NCBI GenBank assembly: GCA_943704425.1
Contig: CALSCP010001679.1
Coordinates: 9,524-34,603, forward strand
Source of the DNA: Ministeria vibrans ATCC 50519
Taxonomy: Eukaryota; Opisthokonta; Filasterea
Direction of reading: 5' to 3'
Length of the DNA: 25,080 nucleotides
Shown here in pieces: positions 1 to 10,047 of this stretch. A program made the translations under genes and the position numbers. How positions within the stretch are numbered: the first letter of the stretch is position 1; every line of letters starts with the position of its first letter. The notes below the pieces were generated by a model. It made no database searches. It was given only the letters and a program-made list of their open reading frames with translations, and was not told where the DNA came from.

Positions 1-70
1 GCTCTCTCTCTCTCTACATATCACTTTGACTCTTTCTCCCTCCTCTCTCTCTCTCTGTCTCTCTTTCTCG
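1..70. repeat. CT-rich microsatellite inside UNG intron
   Basis: Imperfect (CT)n tract in the intron after the last visible UNG exon. It contains an ATCACTTTG core followed by pyrimidine-rich sequence (about 20-52), similar to the satellite units in introns of ATG4 (13941-14100) and the myosin (18478-18622). Confidence 0.7.
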
Positions 71-74
71 TTAC

Positions 75-960
75 AGCAGAAAAACGACTCCTTTGAGTTT
101 CTTGCTCAACAGTGCAATGGTTGCATCTGTAAAGGTCTCCCAGCCGTGTCCCTTGTGGCTGTTGCTCTTCCCGTGTTCCACCGTCAGCACTGCGTTGAGA
201 AGAAGAACACCTTCGCGCGCCCACCCTACACACCAACACCCCTAGATTACTCTCCCTGCCCACCCCTCCTTCTCCTCTTCCACTCTATTACCGTCCAGAT
301 ACCCATGAGAGGGAATCTTAAAGCCGGGAATGCAAGTGGCAAGCTCCTTGTACATGTTGGCAAGCGACGGGGGCGTTTTGACGCCGCGCTGGACGCTGAA
401 CGCCATTCCGTGCGCCTGATTTTCCTTGATGTAGGGATCCTGCCCCAAAATCACCACTCGCACGTCGCTGAACGCACAGCTGCGAGTCCATGAGTACACA
501 TCGGCGTCTAACAAGCGAAAAGTAGGTCAAAAGGTAAACAAAGAAAAAGCGAGCACTGGAGTCAATCCCTCTCCGCAACCGCTTGTATCTGCGCGTACCT
601 GTCGGGTAAATGGTCTTGGAAGCCTTTTCCTTATCCCAAAATGCCTTGAGCTGCGAAAACAGAGAATGAGTTTTTTCCATCTCCAATTTCGTCCCATTTC
701 ACACAGTTTACCTCCTTAAAGTACGGCTTCTCCATCTCGGGGAGAAGCACATCTCTCCACGACGCACCCATAGTCTCAAATTCAAGCTTGAGCTTCCCTT
801 TAGCGAGTGCCTTCTGTCGATTCGTTTCGATTTTGGCGCGCTCCTCATCTGACAGTCCGTCGTCCGCCTTTTGCTTCTTCGACGGGCCGTCGGACGCGTC
901 GTCGTTGTCGTCCGCGGGTGCCCGTCGTTTGAAGAACTTGTCAATCGATTTCGATGCCAT
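75..960 (-). CDS. UNG: Uracil-DNA glycosylase, family 1 (3' end outside window)
   Basis: Removes uracil from DNA as the first step of base-excision repair, in nucleus and/or mitochondria. Exons on the minus strand: 712-960, 599-650, 292-507, 75-225, all phase-compatible with GT...AG introns. They give about 222 residues, and the last exon ends at a GTAACG donor (69-74), so the C-terminal part lies left of the window. Visible family motifs are SWRDVLLPE and KPYF, the catalytic water-activating loop GQDPY followed by NQAHG, PPSL, GVLLLN and the SHKGHGWE segment. The usual His after GQDPY is Ile here ([13 protein letters not shown]). The start at 958-960 gives [13 protein letters not shown], which resembles a PCNA-binding PIP box with Lys in place of the usual first Gln, followed by a basic KKQK stretch that could be a nuclear signal. 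The family assignment is firm; the role of the N-terminal motif is inference. Confidence 0.95.
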
Positions 961-1478
961 ATTGTCTGGGAACTGAGAGAGGGAATGAAAAAAAGTGACA
1001 AAAAGTAAAAGTCAAAAAGTTAAAACGCGTTTGAAACGCACGAAAACCGTTTGCTAAGCTCGCATTGGGGCATTTTCAGGCAAGGCGTGTATAAAATATG
1101 CCAAGGGATCTAATGGTGATGTGATTGCGCAGAAAAATGAGCCGTTTGCAAACACATTTAACCGTTCCACAAACAATCAACCTGAAACACGTTTGAGTCG
1201 TGTTTGAGTCTTGATCAAGTTTTGACGAAGTCGCAATTACTTTCCAGAAACAATTGCTTATAATTATGCAACCAAGCTGAAGCACTAGTACTACACCTCC
1301 AGATGACACTTATTTATACGTATGGCATGTCGGCAATCGTCCACAATAGAACGTTAGACGGAGAAATATATTTTAACCCCTCAAAAACGAATAATACAAA
1401 AGTCACATACTCACTCACGTCTCACTACTTAGTCACTATAATATGCTTTTATCTTTACAAGTGGTGTCTTACGTCGGC
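961..1478. other. Intergenic region between B9D2 3' end and UNG 5' end
   Basis: 518 bp, AT-rich, between the B9D2 stop and the UNG start, both on the minus strand. It must hold the B9D2 3' UTR and the UNG promoter. I see no coding exon with family similarity, no RNA gene and no canonical AATAAA downstream of B9D2. Short open frames here carry no recognisable motif. Confidence 0.6.
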
Positions 1479-2313
1479 CTACAGCTCAATGCCATAGCGC
1501 GCAAAGTTGCGCAGCACAATCCCAAGGCTCAGATGCACTACACCCGTTGCCTGGGTGCGCAGCCGATAGCGATCGGCGCTGCTGTGGACCACGTCGGCCG
1601 TGCGCAGTTGTGGTCCGCCCCCGAGAAAGAAAGCTGAATGAGGGGAAAAAGAGGCAAAATATTCACAAAATTAAACAACGATAGATATCGATCAAAATAT
1701 TCATGCGACGTTTGACATTAATTCTTGTACCTGAAATTTGCTCAGTGAGCGATCCAACTGGTTTCCATGTTGGACAATCAAATTCGTAGGTACCGGGCGC
1801 CGTTGGAACGTGACAAAATCCGTAGCCGTCTAATCATAATTCGAAGTCAATGTTAATACACAGAGAGAAGAAACGTGTTGCCAAAACATTATGAACTTGG
1901 GGCTTACACAGTTCATGTCTGCCAAACATGTCTTGGTGCCACACTTGAAAGTGGAGCTTGGGCCAGCCTTGAATGCCTTTGGTTGCGTAGTGTATGTCGA
2001 TGGGATGCGACCATCGTGCTGTGAGTTCGTCCTGAAAATGACCGTTATGTGTCAAACAACGGATTCATTTTTTTTGGCTTGACAGAGATTGACTGGTGCA
2101 ACACCAAAGAAACGAATTCGAAGGACCCGTGACCACTAGGCGCGACTTCAGCAAGTCCAGTACCTGTGGGTCGTCCACTTGGGTCTGTCCAGAGTCGTGT
2201 CCTTCAAGTATTTTCCAAACGTTGCCACTGACAAAGGCCCATTTGCACAGTAGCCGAGACGAAGCGAATCCCGAGGCGCCGCTGATCTCACCAACTACGT
2301 GCACTTCGGCCAT
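1479..2313 (-). CDS. B9D2: B9 domain-containing protein 2, ciliary transition zone
   Basis: Small C2-like B9 protein of the MKS/B9 complex at the ciliary transition zone, where it helps gate membrane-protein entry into the cilium. Exons: 2164-2313, 1908-2031, 1731-1829, 1479-1633; phases fit and the product is 175 aa, the same length I recall for the human protein. The N-terminus [16 protein letters not shown], then [47 protein letters not shown] and ADRYRLRT closely follow the animal B9D2 pattern. Starting Met is at 2311-2313, 162 bp from the divergent start of the secreted-protein gene. Its presence implies that the organism builds a cilium or flagellum. Nothing is truncated. Confidence 0.96.
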
Positions 2314-2475
2314 GTAGTCATATACTAACTGTAACTAAAAAAAAAAGACTAAAGGCAGATCACAGAAGAAAGAAAGAAAAAAAAACACACGAGAGTCAAT
2401 CACTTCTCACACTCACTTCTCATTTCTTTTATTTTCTCAAAACAAAACACAAATTCAAATCAAATTGTTCTCTAG
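2314..2475. promoter_or_regulatory. Divergent promoter between B9D2 and the secreted-protein gene
   Basis: 162 bp separating two start codons facing away from each other. It has A-rich runs (2337-2383) and a CT-rich stretch just before the plus-strand ATG. No RFX X-box-like palindrome was found by eye. That it is a shared promoter is inferred from geometry only. Confidence 0.5.
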
Positions 2476-3304
2476 ATGGCGGTGAGCGCACCATTGGTCA
2501 TATTCCTATCAATGGTGGCGGTTGGGGCGATCACTGGCACCACAGTGGGCGTGATTCTTGCCACAAGATCAACCGGTTCCACTGCGGTTCCCTCGTCCAT
2601 TGAGGGGGAGTCGCTCGATTTTCGTTCGTACATTGGCTCCTACTCGTACATAGCAGAGGATTCGGACGGCTACATCCTGCCGACAGCCGCCGAATTGGCG
2701 TCGTTTGAGTCCGTTGCATTGAGTATGATTGCCGATGATTTCACCGTCGCCTATGCTGCCGCCTCCTCCATCTCGTACACTGTCCGCAACATCAGTGACT
2801 CGGGAAACAATGGCACTCTCCTATACTGCCTTGAGCCGGTGTCTGGTGCTGACTTTGGTCGTGGCATTTTCTGTGTTTGTCCGTCGGCGTCTAAGCGACA
2901 CCATGTCTCCGCGCCACATCCCATCAAGGACTTTAACACTGACCAGGTGGCCGTCGACGTCTTCCGCGGTGTCTCCCTTCGCTACTATTCCGTCTCGACA
3001 GCCAATCGCTGTGCCAACCTCGCTGCGTCACCGTGCTCGGGCACCACAAGCGTGTGCGGCGCCACCTCGCAGGCATACCGCACCTCCGACGCTGCCCATC
3101 ATGTTGACTCCTTCTTTGACCGCTTCTCCCGGCTCGTCAGTGACTCTACTGCCGCTCCGAATACCCTCCAAATTCACGGCTGTGGCTCCACCACCTGCCC
3201 CTCTGGCACTGCATCCGATGTGGTCATCCGTGCCAGCTGCGGCGACTCGAATGTTCTCAATGCCTCTGCCCTTTCAAATCAGCTCTACACCGCCGCAACG
3301 CGTA

Positions 3305-3339
<35 letters not shown>

Positions 3340-3706
3340 TACATACTTGTATATAACCACTAATAATCAATATTGGTGTCTCGCACAGCTCTAGTTGCAG
3401 TCAAATCAGGCGCAACCGTCCGCACTTGCAATCTCGCAGGACAGCCCGACTATCTATTATGGTAACCATTCACTCACTCATCATCATACTCACACAAAAC
3501 TCCCCACCAACAGCGCCTCAACCAACACACAAGGGCGCTACATCAACGGCCAGACGACCTCTCCCTGTCTCTCGTCCGTCTCTCCTCTCTCCCTCTCGTC
3601 ATTTCTTCACATTGAGTGTAATTTGGACTTGCGTGTCGATTCCGGTCTCTCTGATCTTATTACCCCCAACACACTCGTTTCTGCGTTGAATGCGTTTCTC
3701 TTGTAA
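2476..3706 (+). CDS. Secreted or type II membrane protein of bacterial-like family, function unknown
   Basis: Exons 2476-3301, 3389-3461 and 3514-3706 join in phase to 363 aa. Residues 5-30 are a hydrophobic segment suited to a signal anchor or signal peptide. The rest is Cys-rich with N-glycosylation sequons near residues 105, 112 and 262, so it is probably lumenal or extracellular. Motifs in order: PHPIKD (about 148), ANRCANL (about 177), DAAHHVDSFFDRF (about 205), LQIHGC (231), STNTQGRYING (302) and FLHIE (330). This spacing reminds me of bacterial secreted proteins of unknown function that conserve PHP, AHR, D.AH and LHG motifs, possibly hydrolases; I could not confirm it. Exon 2 could begin at 3389 or, in frame, 12 bases later at 3401. 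AATAAA sits at 3707-3712. Confidence 0.8.
3302..3388 (+). repeat. (CA)n microsatellite intron
   Basis: Intron 1 of the secreted-protein gene. Most of its 5' half (about 3306-3350) is (CA)n followed by short CATA repeats. Donor GTATCA, acceptor CACAG. Confidence 0.85.
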
Positions 3707-3712
3707 AATAAA
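3707..3712 (+). promoter_or_regulatory. AATAAA poly(A) signal
   Basis: Canonical hexamer directly after the TAA of the secreted-protein gene. On the opposite strand another AATAAA (3782-3787) overlaps the PES1 stop, so these convergent genes have very short 3' ends. Confidence 0.5.
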
Positions 3713-3785
3713 AATGAAAACTGTAATTAAAATTAAAGTGTTATGGTAGCACAAAACGTTATAATGGAAAACAGAAATATTTTTA

Positions 3786-6397
3786 TTATTTTGTCGTCTT
3801 TTTCACTTGCTTTTTCTTTGTCTTCTCAATCACTTTCCGCTTTTCCTTCATTTCCTCCGCCTAAACAAAAGCAAAAAAAACACACGCAAAATGAGTAAAA
3901 CATAATTATAGTTTTTTTTTCTTACCTTTTCCTTTCGGTGTTCGTCGCGACGAGTGATTCTCTTGTACAAGAAGAGTTTGCGCTTGTTCAGCATCATTTT
4001 GGCCATTTCCTTCTGATCCTCGTTAAGATCATCCGCACCGCTCTCAGTTGCTGCTGCTGCAACACTCTTCTTCCCCTTCTTCGTCTTCTTTGAGGGTCGT
4101 TCAATGATGGTTTCACCGCGCATTTCTGCTTCCAGTTCCTTTCGATGCACTGTCTCTTCATCGTCCTCCTCTTCCGTTCGCTTTCGCTTCTTCTTACTGC
4201 TCGTCTGCTTCTGCTTCACCTCCTCTTCCTCCTCACTCTCTTCTTCCTCTTCGCTCTCTTCTTCCTCCTCGCTCTCTTCTTCGTCCTCCTCCTCCATCGT
4301 CTCCTCTCTCAGTCCTCCTCCAATCTGGTCCGGAGGCACATAGTCTGCGCTTGCCTCATCCACAAACGGTGACAAGTGCGGCGGCAGCGGGGTCACTCCC
4401 ATCGCATAAGGTGCAGTCGCCACGAGTCGCTAGAGGAACGACAACCAAAAGCGCATTAGATCTCAATCACACGTGAGATAGTGCATCTCAGTCACACTGA
4501 CATAACAGAACAGAACATAATATAATTATCACGTTTCACACACACACATACACACACCCATACACAATATCTCTTTCTCACCTGTGCGTTGATGCAATCG
4601 TAGACCCACTGAGGCTGGACATAGACACGACCATCGTACTTTGTCGAGACAAAGGGACGGTCGACAATCTCGTGGGTGACGGAACTGTCGTCCTCGGTAA
4701 AGGGACCCGCACCAGCGACAGTCGCGCACCACGAGACAGTACCACCCATTGCGCGCACCACAAAGACCAGTGACTGTCGTGGCACCTCTCGCGACACAAA
4801 CATCCGACACCCATGGAACAACTTGGCCAGTGCCAGCTGTCGCGCCGTCTCCTCCGTCGCCGTTTCCATCAGTTGCAGTGTGCTGCTCTCCCCACTGTGC
4901 TCCGTCTCCTTCGCGGCAAACTCTGCCGTGTCCAGTTCGCCACTCTTGCTCTTCCCTCCAACACTATCAATCTCCATCGCACTTGCTCCCTCCTCTGTCT
5001 CCTCCTCCTCCTCAATGTGTGTCATCGCCTCACTCAGCGACGCAAGTCGTTGTTCACTCTCCTACACACATATATACATACATACAGTATCAGTCGCACA
5101 CTCTTACACACACGCAATATAGCATACCTTCTTCTGCTTGCGAATCTCCTTTGACTCGGCGGGCGTGAGTGCAGGCTGGGTCTGGCCGGCTGTCGTCGTG
5201 CCGTCGGTGCTCTTGAACACCAGCGCATCCATTCCGGCGGCGGCGTTGTCGCGGACCGTGTCAAGGATGGGCGGGTAGCGCAGGTTGAGCGAGTGAAACA
5301 GTCGAAAGTGGACAAAGCCCAGCAGACAGACGTACAGCTCGAGGAAGGTCTGCATCACACGGAAGTCCACGTCCTCTGGAATGGTCTGTGTAAACTCGTA
5401 GGGCGCCAGCCACGTGATGGTGTGTCCCAACACTTCTGCCTGATAGTAGATGCCCTTAACCGACAGGAACACTTTGCGCAGACTCCCCGAGCGCATCACG
5501 TAGTACTCCCACTCGTTGACCATGCGCTGGCATCGCTCGCTCGTCTCCGCTGCAACACCAAACTGCTTCGGCATGCGGGCAAACAAGTGCACCATACACA
5601 GGGCGTCGTCCACGTCCCGAACGGCGTCCGCAAATGTCGGGTATCTATACAAAAAAAACGTAGGAAAAAAAGAAAAAAAAACGAGTGTGCGTAAGTTGTT
5701 TTGTGTTGTGTGAGTGAGAGGAGAGAGAGACTGAAAGACGATTTTTTTTTCCTTCTGGTTTTGTTCCATCCTCTTTTCGTTGCGTACCGCTCCTTGATGA
5801 TGTGATCGAGGCGGTAGACGGGTCGGTTGGAGTCGAGACGCACAGCGGTGGACTCCTGGCGCTTACCAATGGCCTTCTTGAGCCGACGCACAAACACTTT
5901 GAATTCACGAAACTTCTCCATGAGTGGCTCGTGAGCCAAGAATTTGATGTCCTAGAAAGGCAAATGGGAGTGAGCGGGGCGCAGGGAAGGAGGAAAGCGG
6001 CGGGTTTACCTTCACATAGTAGAATGTTCTGTACGACGAGTTGCCCTTGTTGACCTTCTTCTTGTTCTTGGGCTCGCGGGGGAAGATTCCCTTGAGAATG
6101 CACAGGCGACTACGCGACAAGACAAGGCAATTGCGCACGTGGATGTGGCGTGAGAAAGGGTGGAAATGAAAAATGCAATTTGGCTCGCGTGTACCGGAAG
6201 TCTGCAAGCGACACCTGCAGTTTGCGGACTGCTTGCGCGCGGGACACATAGGCCACGGCGGCTCCAGACTTTCCCTATCAATAGATGGCGGTTAGGAGGG
6301 CCCAGAGTGGGTTACACGTGGGAAGTAGTAAGTTCGGCGAAAGCCAGTCAAACCCCACTCCAGATGAATCTCTTACCTTCTTCTTACGGGTACCCAT
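3786..6397 (-). CDS. PES1: Pescadillo homolog, ribosome biogenesis
   Basis: Nucleolar component of the PeBoW complex needed for 27S/32S pre-rRNA processing and 60S subunit maturation. Eight exons on the minus strand: 6377-6397, 6195-6268, 6010-6109, 5788-5951, 5128-5644, 4582-5061, 3926-4429, 3786-3860; phases close and give 644 aa. The first exon is a 21-nt mini-exon (MGTRKKK). The N-terminal pescadillo domain is unmistakable: [63 protein letters not shown] and [15 protein letters not shown] domain follows at about residues 372-465 ([32 protein letters not shown]), then PPHLSPFV, a Glu/Ser acidic run at about 494-522 and a lysine-rich C-terminus. Head to head with the receptor-tail gene. Confidence 0.97.
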
Positions 6398-6575
6398 ACT
6401 GTATGACTGAGTATAGAAAGATGTTACAAAAAGATTAAATGTAGAATGACGAGAATCAAACGATCAGATGTGAGATGGAATTATGATCGAGAAGATTAAA
6501 ATCTCAAGAGACAACTCAAAAAAGTCTAAAATTTAAAAATTAATTAATTACATCTCTTCGTGGCTTCGAACACCA
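6398..6575. promoter_or_regulatory. Divergent promoter between PES1 and the receptor-tail gene
   Basis: 178 bp between opposed start codons, AT-rich, with stops in all frames towards the plus-strand gene. No exon encoding a luminal receptor domain fits here. The promoter role is inferred from position. Confidence 0.5.
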
Positions 6576-7028
6576 ATGTTGTCGGGTGGTAGCGTATTTG
6601 TGATTGTGTAAGACGACAGAAAAAAAAAACAAAAACAAAAAAAAAACGATTGCGAATGCGATTTTTACACTTTTCTTTTTTTGCGCTCGCACAGCCTTGT
6701 CGTGACGGTAGCCGTCTACTTTGTTGGTGGAATGGTGTACAAAAAGTACATGAAAGGGGCTCAAGGGTGGGAGGCGTGTCCCAACGTCGAGCTGTGGCGG
6801 TCGCTGCCCAGTTTGTTTGTCGCGGGATGTCGCGTCTGCGCAGCCGCTGGTGACTCCAACGACGGCTCTACGATCAGATATCGCGGCTTAGATGATCCTG
6901 CTATTGATAATGTACGTGTTGACGCAAGAGGGGGGGGAGGGGGGGAAGCGTGTGTTGGCGACTGAGACTGAGACAGACTGAGACTGTGTGTGTGTGTGTG
7001 TGTGTGTGTCTGTGTGTGTCTGACTGAG

Positions 7029-7064
<36 letters not shown>

Positions 7065-7195
7065 TGACTGAGACTGAGACTGTTGTGTGTGTGTGTGTGT
7101 GTGTGTAGCTTGCGGAAGACACCGACGACGACTTGTACAGCGTTGGGCCACGGCCTCTTGATGATTTGGACGACGACGATCTGTTGTCGCCCTAG
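6576..7195 (+). CDS. Cation-dependent mannose-6-phosphate receptor-like protein: transmembrane segment and tail only
   Basis: Three exons (6576-6607, 6695-6911, 7109-7195) join to 111 aa. The protein begins MLSGGSVFVIV, forms one membrane span ending YFVGGMVYKKY, and continues with GAQG.E..PN...W..L..L...GC, then RYRGLDDP and an acidic end, DDLDDDDLLSP. This matches the tail of animal CD-MPR (VGG.LYQRL, GAKG.EQFP, YRGVGDD, final DDHLLPM). The last residues form a DxxLL motif with LL at the same distance from the C-terminus, the signal GGA adaptors read at the trans-Golgi. The luminal sugar-binding (MRH) domain is absent: a stop lies in frame at 6534-6536, no AG acceptor lies between it and the ATG, and PES1 begins 178 bp upstream. 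It could be a short single-pass sorting protein or a remnant. Confidence 0.82.
6912..7108 (+). repeat. GT/GA microsatellite intron
   Basis: Intron 2 of the receptor-tail gene. From about 6925 it is a G run, then interleaved (GT)n and (GA)n/ACTGAG tracts up to the acceptor at 7107-7108. Antisense reading creates spurious His-Thr and Ser-Gln open frames. Confidence 0.85.
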
Positions 7196-7298
7196 TGCAG
7201 TGGTGGTGGAGACTCCGAGCGTCAACAAAGAGATGGAGGACAATGTACATAATATAGCAAACAAATTCACAACCGTTTGGACTTTGATGTATTGGAAA
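7196..7298. other. Short tail-to-tail intergenic region
   Basis: 103 bp between the stop of the receptor-tail gene (plus) and the stop of the EF-hand gene (minus). No canonical AATAAA is visible on either strand. Confidence 0.5.
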
Positions 7299-9174
7299 TT
7301 ACTGTGGGGGTCTCTTCCAAAAGGTAAAGTTGAACGATTCCTTCTTGGGGGTACCATACGGCGACGTAGTTGCAGCAGCAGCAGAGGCAGCAGCAGAGAC
7401 GGCAGCGGGCACAGCAGACGACCGTTTGACGGGAGTGGATGGGCCTGTTGATGATGATGTTGTTGTTGCGGTTGCTGCTGCTGCTGTAGTGGAGGTGGTG
7501 GTGGCGGAGGGCCGTAACGGTGAACTCACTGGCGTCGTACGTCCTTTGGCGCCCTAATAATGAACATAAATTTGAGACGTGAAAGGGACGACAGTAAGGC
7601 GAAAAGCACCATACTTTGATTTTGTGTGCGATTGGGCTCTGCGAACAGGAACCGGGATTGCCCTGCACGACAGTCACAATGCCCCTCAGAGAGGTGTTCA
7701 GAACCTGTGAGGTCTCTGAAAGTGAGTCGTGCTGCTCCATCAGATGACGAAACTGTTCGTTTTCGTGGTCGGTCAGTCGGGTGAGCAGTGCGAGTGTTGC
7801 GGTCAGCTCAACCAGTGTCATTCGCGCAGCAGTCGGACTGAACCAAATCAAAAATAAGAGAGAGAAACAAACAAACAAAAATGGAGAGAGAGAGAGAGAG
7901 AGGGACAAAGCGAGAGATGATTAGAAGGAGAGATAAAAAACAACAACAGAATTCGCTCTCATTTTTCGCACTTATTTTTCTCTCCCACCCAATCAATAAT
8001 TATTATCACACACACACAGACACAGACATAATCAGTATACCGATCCACTAAAGGACGACCTCTGGATCCTAATGAGCGCACACATACTCCGGCTGCGCCC
8101 CGGTTGGGCGCACGGCCTTCCACATTGATTGCATTCACAGTTGCCCGTGCACACTCAATCAGTCGTTGTGCTTCAGTATACGCGACATTAAACCTATGCA
8201 AAACACAGTTGTATACACTCATTCATCATAAAAAACAATACACAAAACAATACAAAACACAACTAGTAACTAATAATGTGACACAATACATGAGATGAGA
8301 CACATCAACACACAATAACAATATGAATTTATTATTATTGTTTCATACGTTGGCGCTCGTCTTGCTCTTGTTGGTGTTGCTTCAGTTGAGGAGTCAATAG
8401 CTTTTGTTCCTCTTCCGCTCATTTTTGACCTCACAAGATCCTCTTCAAAAAAAAAAAACACAATCAGATTTCAATTCCTGAACGCGAGCGTTGTACCAAT
8501 CTCATCCACAAATGACCCCTTTACTCCATCTCCACCTGCGCTCAGTCCACTCGACTAAAAGAAAATACACACACACACATTAATAATAATAATTATTATT
8601 ATTAATATACGGTTCGTATTCGTTTGTTATGGGTACGTTTAGGTTTTGCTGCGCATTGAGAATTGTCTCTTCGAGTGTCGAACTCAAGCGTGCATTTTCG
8701 GCTCGCACCGCAGAAAGACTCTCTTTGAGCTCTGCCGAATGCATTGCAAGCGCACCCTGTTCGGCCTTCAACGATTCCACCAGAGCCAGTGCTTCGGTGA
8801 GTTTGCGCTGACTCTCTTCGCGTTCCAATTGCAACTCTGCGCTCTCGCGCTCACCACTCTTGTCCTTGCCACCCGCGCCCACTCCACCCGACCCCATCCC
8901 CGCACCACCCCCCATCACACTGCTATTGTTCCCATGTACACTGCTCCCACTCCGTCCTCGTGAGCCTCCACTGCTCGCATCACTCCCAAAGCTGCCGGTG
9001 CGTCCGCGCTGATGCGACGATGACTGGTCCAGCAGAATCTGCAGTGTGTGTGACCGCTCTTGCTGCTTCACACGGTCCGCCTCAACTTGTGCAAGTCGCC
9101 GCCGCGTTCTTTCGTCCGCTTCACGTAAACTCACAACCTATTGAACATCATTAATACGTCTTTATATAATAATA

Positions 9175-9254
<80 letters not shown>

Positions 9255-10047
9255 TTTTTCCATGGCGTACTTCGAGTCGTTGAGTGTTCAGTTCATCAAT
9301 GAGATCTTCGTTTTGCGCCCGCACTGCCTCGGCCGCCTTGCACTCACGTCGTAGTACCTGCACTTCGGTGTCGGCCGCACGGAAATCGTCCAGCAACTGA
9401 TTGTTGATGGTCTCCAGCGACGCGCATTTCGCCGTCAGCGCCGTCACTTGTTTACGCAGCGCATTCATCGCATTCATCGTTGCCATGTCGTCATCGGCAC
9501 TCTGTCCAGCCTCGGCTGTAGCCGAGAACGTCGTCTGTTCGTCGTCGTAGCCGGCGTTCTCCTTCGTCTTCTCCGACACAGTGCTGATGAGCGTGTCAAG
9601 AGTGTCCTCGCGAAACAGAGCCGATTCGCGCCGTCCGCTGCTTGTGCGCCGCACCGCCGACGGCCTCAGCCTGCGCGCACCGCCAAACGCAGCCTCGGTG
9701 CTGTCTTCGGCGGCCGACAACGACGCGTCTGCGGCGCGATCGGCTGCGGGAGACCCGTCGGCGTCGTTGGCGGTTTCTCCTTCTGCCAACTCACTCTCAT
9801 GCGCGCCGCCCGCCTCGCTCTGCTGCCGTTGCTGCTCAAGATACTCGCCCGCCACACACTCAAAGTCTTGCAAGCTGACGACGCCGTCGCCATCGCGATC
9901 GAGCAGCGTAAAGAGCTGATCAGCCATCGCCTCCACATCGTCCAGCTGCATACTCTGCGCCACAATGTCACGCAGTTCATCGCGCCCCAGACCCGCACTG
10001 CCGTCCGACAGCGACTGGTACAATGCCAGTAGGGCTGTCTGATCCAT
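7299..10047 (-). CDS. EF-hand and coiled-coil protein, unassigned
   Basis: Seven exons on the minus strand (9271-10047, 8637-9137, 8497-8554, 8349-8442, 8041-8193, 7615-7837, 7299-7553) give 686 aa with closed phases. Residues 1-75 look like an EF-hand pair: the second loop DRDGDGVVSLQD (50-61) has good Ca2+ ligands, though position 12 is Asp and not Glu; the first is degenerate. A disordered acidic stretch follows. A long coiled coil (about 195-310) crosses the first intron in phase, then comes a Gly/Ser-rich spacer, a second coil (ELKESLSAVRAENARL), and a C-terminus rich in Ala/Thr ending FWKRPPQ. The EF-hand plus coiled-coil plan resembles Rab11-FIP3/4 or ninein-like scaffolds, but I see no Rab-binding motif, so no name is given. 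The frame stays open upstream of the chosen Met to the assembly gap, so the start could lie further upstream. Confidence 0.75.
9168..9254. repeat. (ATA/TAA)n trinucleotide microsatellite
   Basis: Roughly 80 bp of almost perfect trinucleotide repeat filling the first intron (9138-9270) of the EF-hand gene. Confidence 0.9.

Noticed and set aside
961-1478. Possible small gene or RNA in the B9D2-UNG gap
   Set aside because: Short frames have no motifs and no tRNA-like or rRNA-like fold or sequence was recognisable.
2314-2475. RFX X-box for the ciliary gene B9D2 (also checked before DAW1, 15744-15861)
   Set aside because: No GTNRCC..RGYAAC-like pair seen by eye in either upstream region.
4104-4372. 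Poly-Ser/Leu plus-strand frames
   Set aside because: Antisense to the acidic Glu/Ser run of PES1.
6761-7357. His-Thr and Ser-Gln rich minus-strand frames
   Set aside because: Produced by GT/GA microsatellites in the receptor-tail intron; no start context or domain.
9448-10032. 194-residue plus-strand frame
   Set aside because: Antisense to the first exon of the EF-hand gene, where the minus frame has an EF-hand loop and coiled coil.
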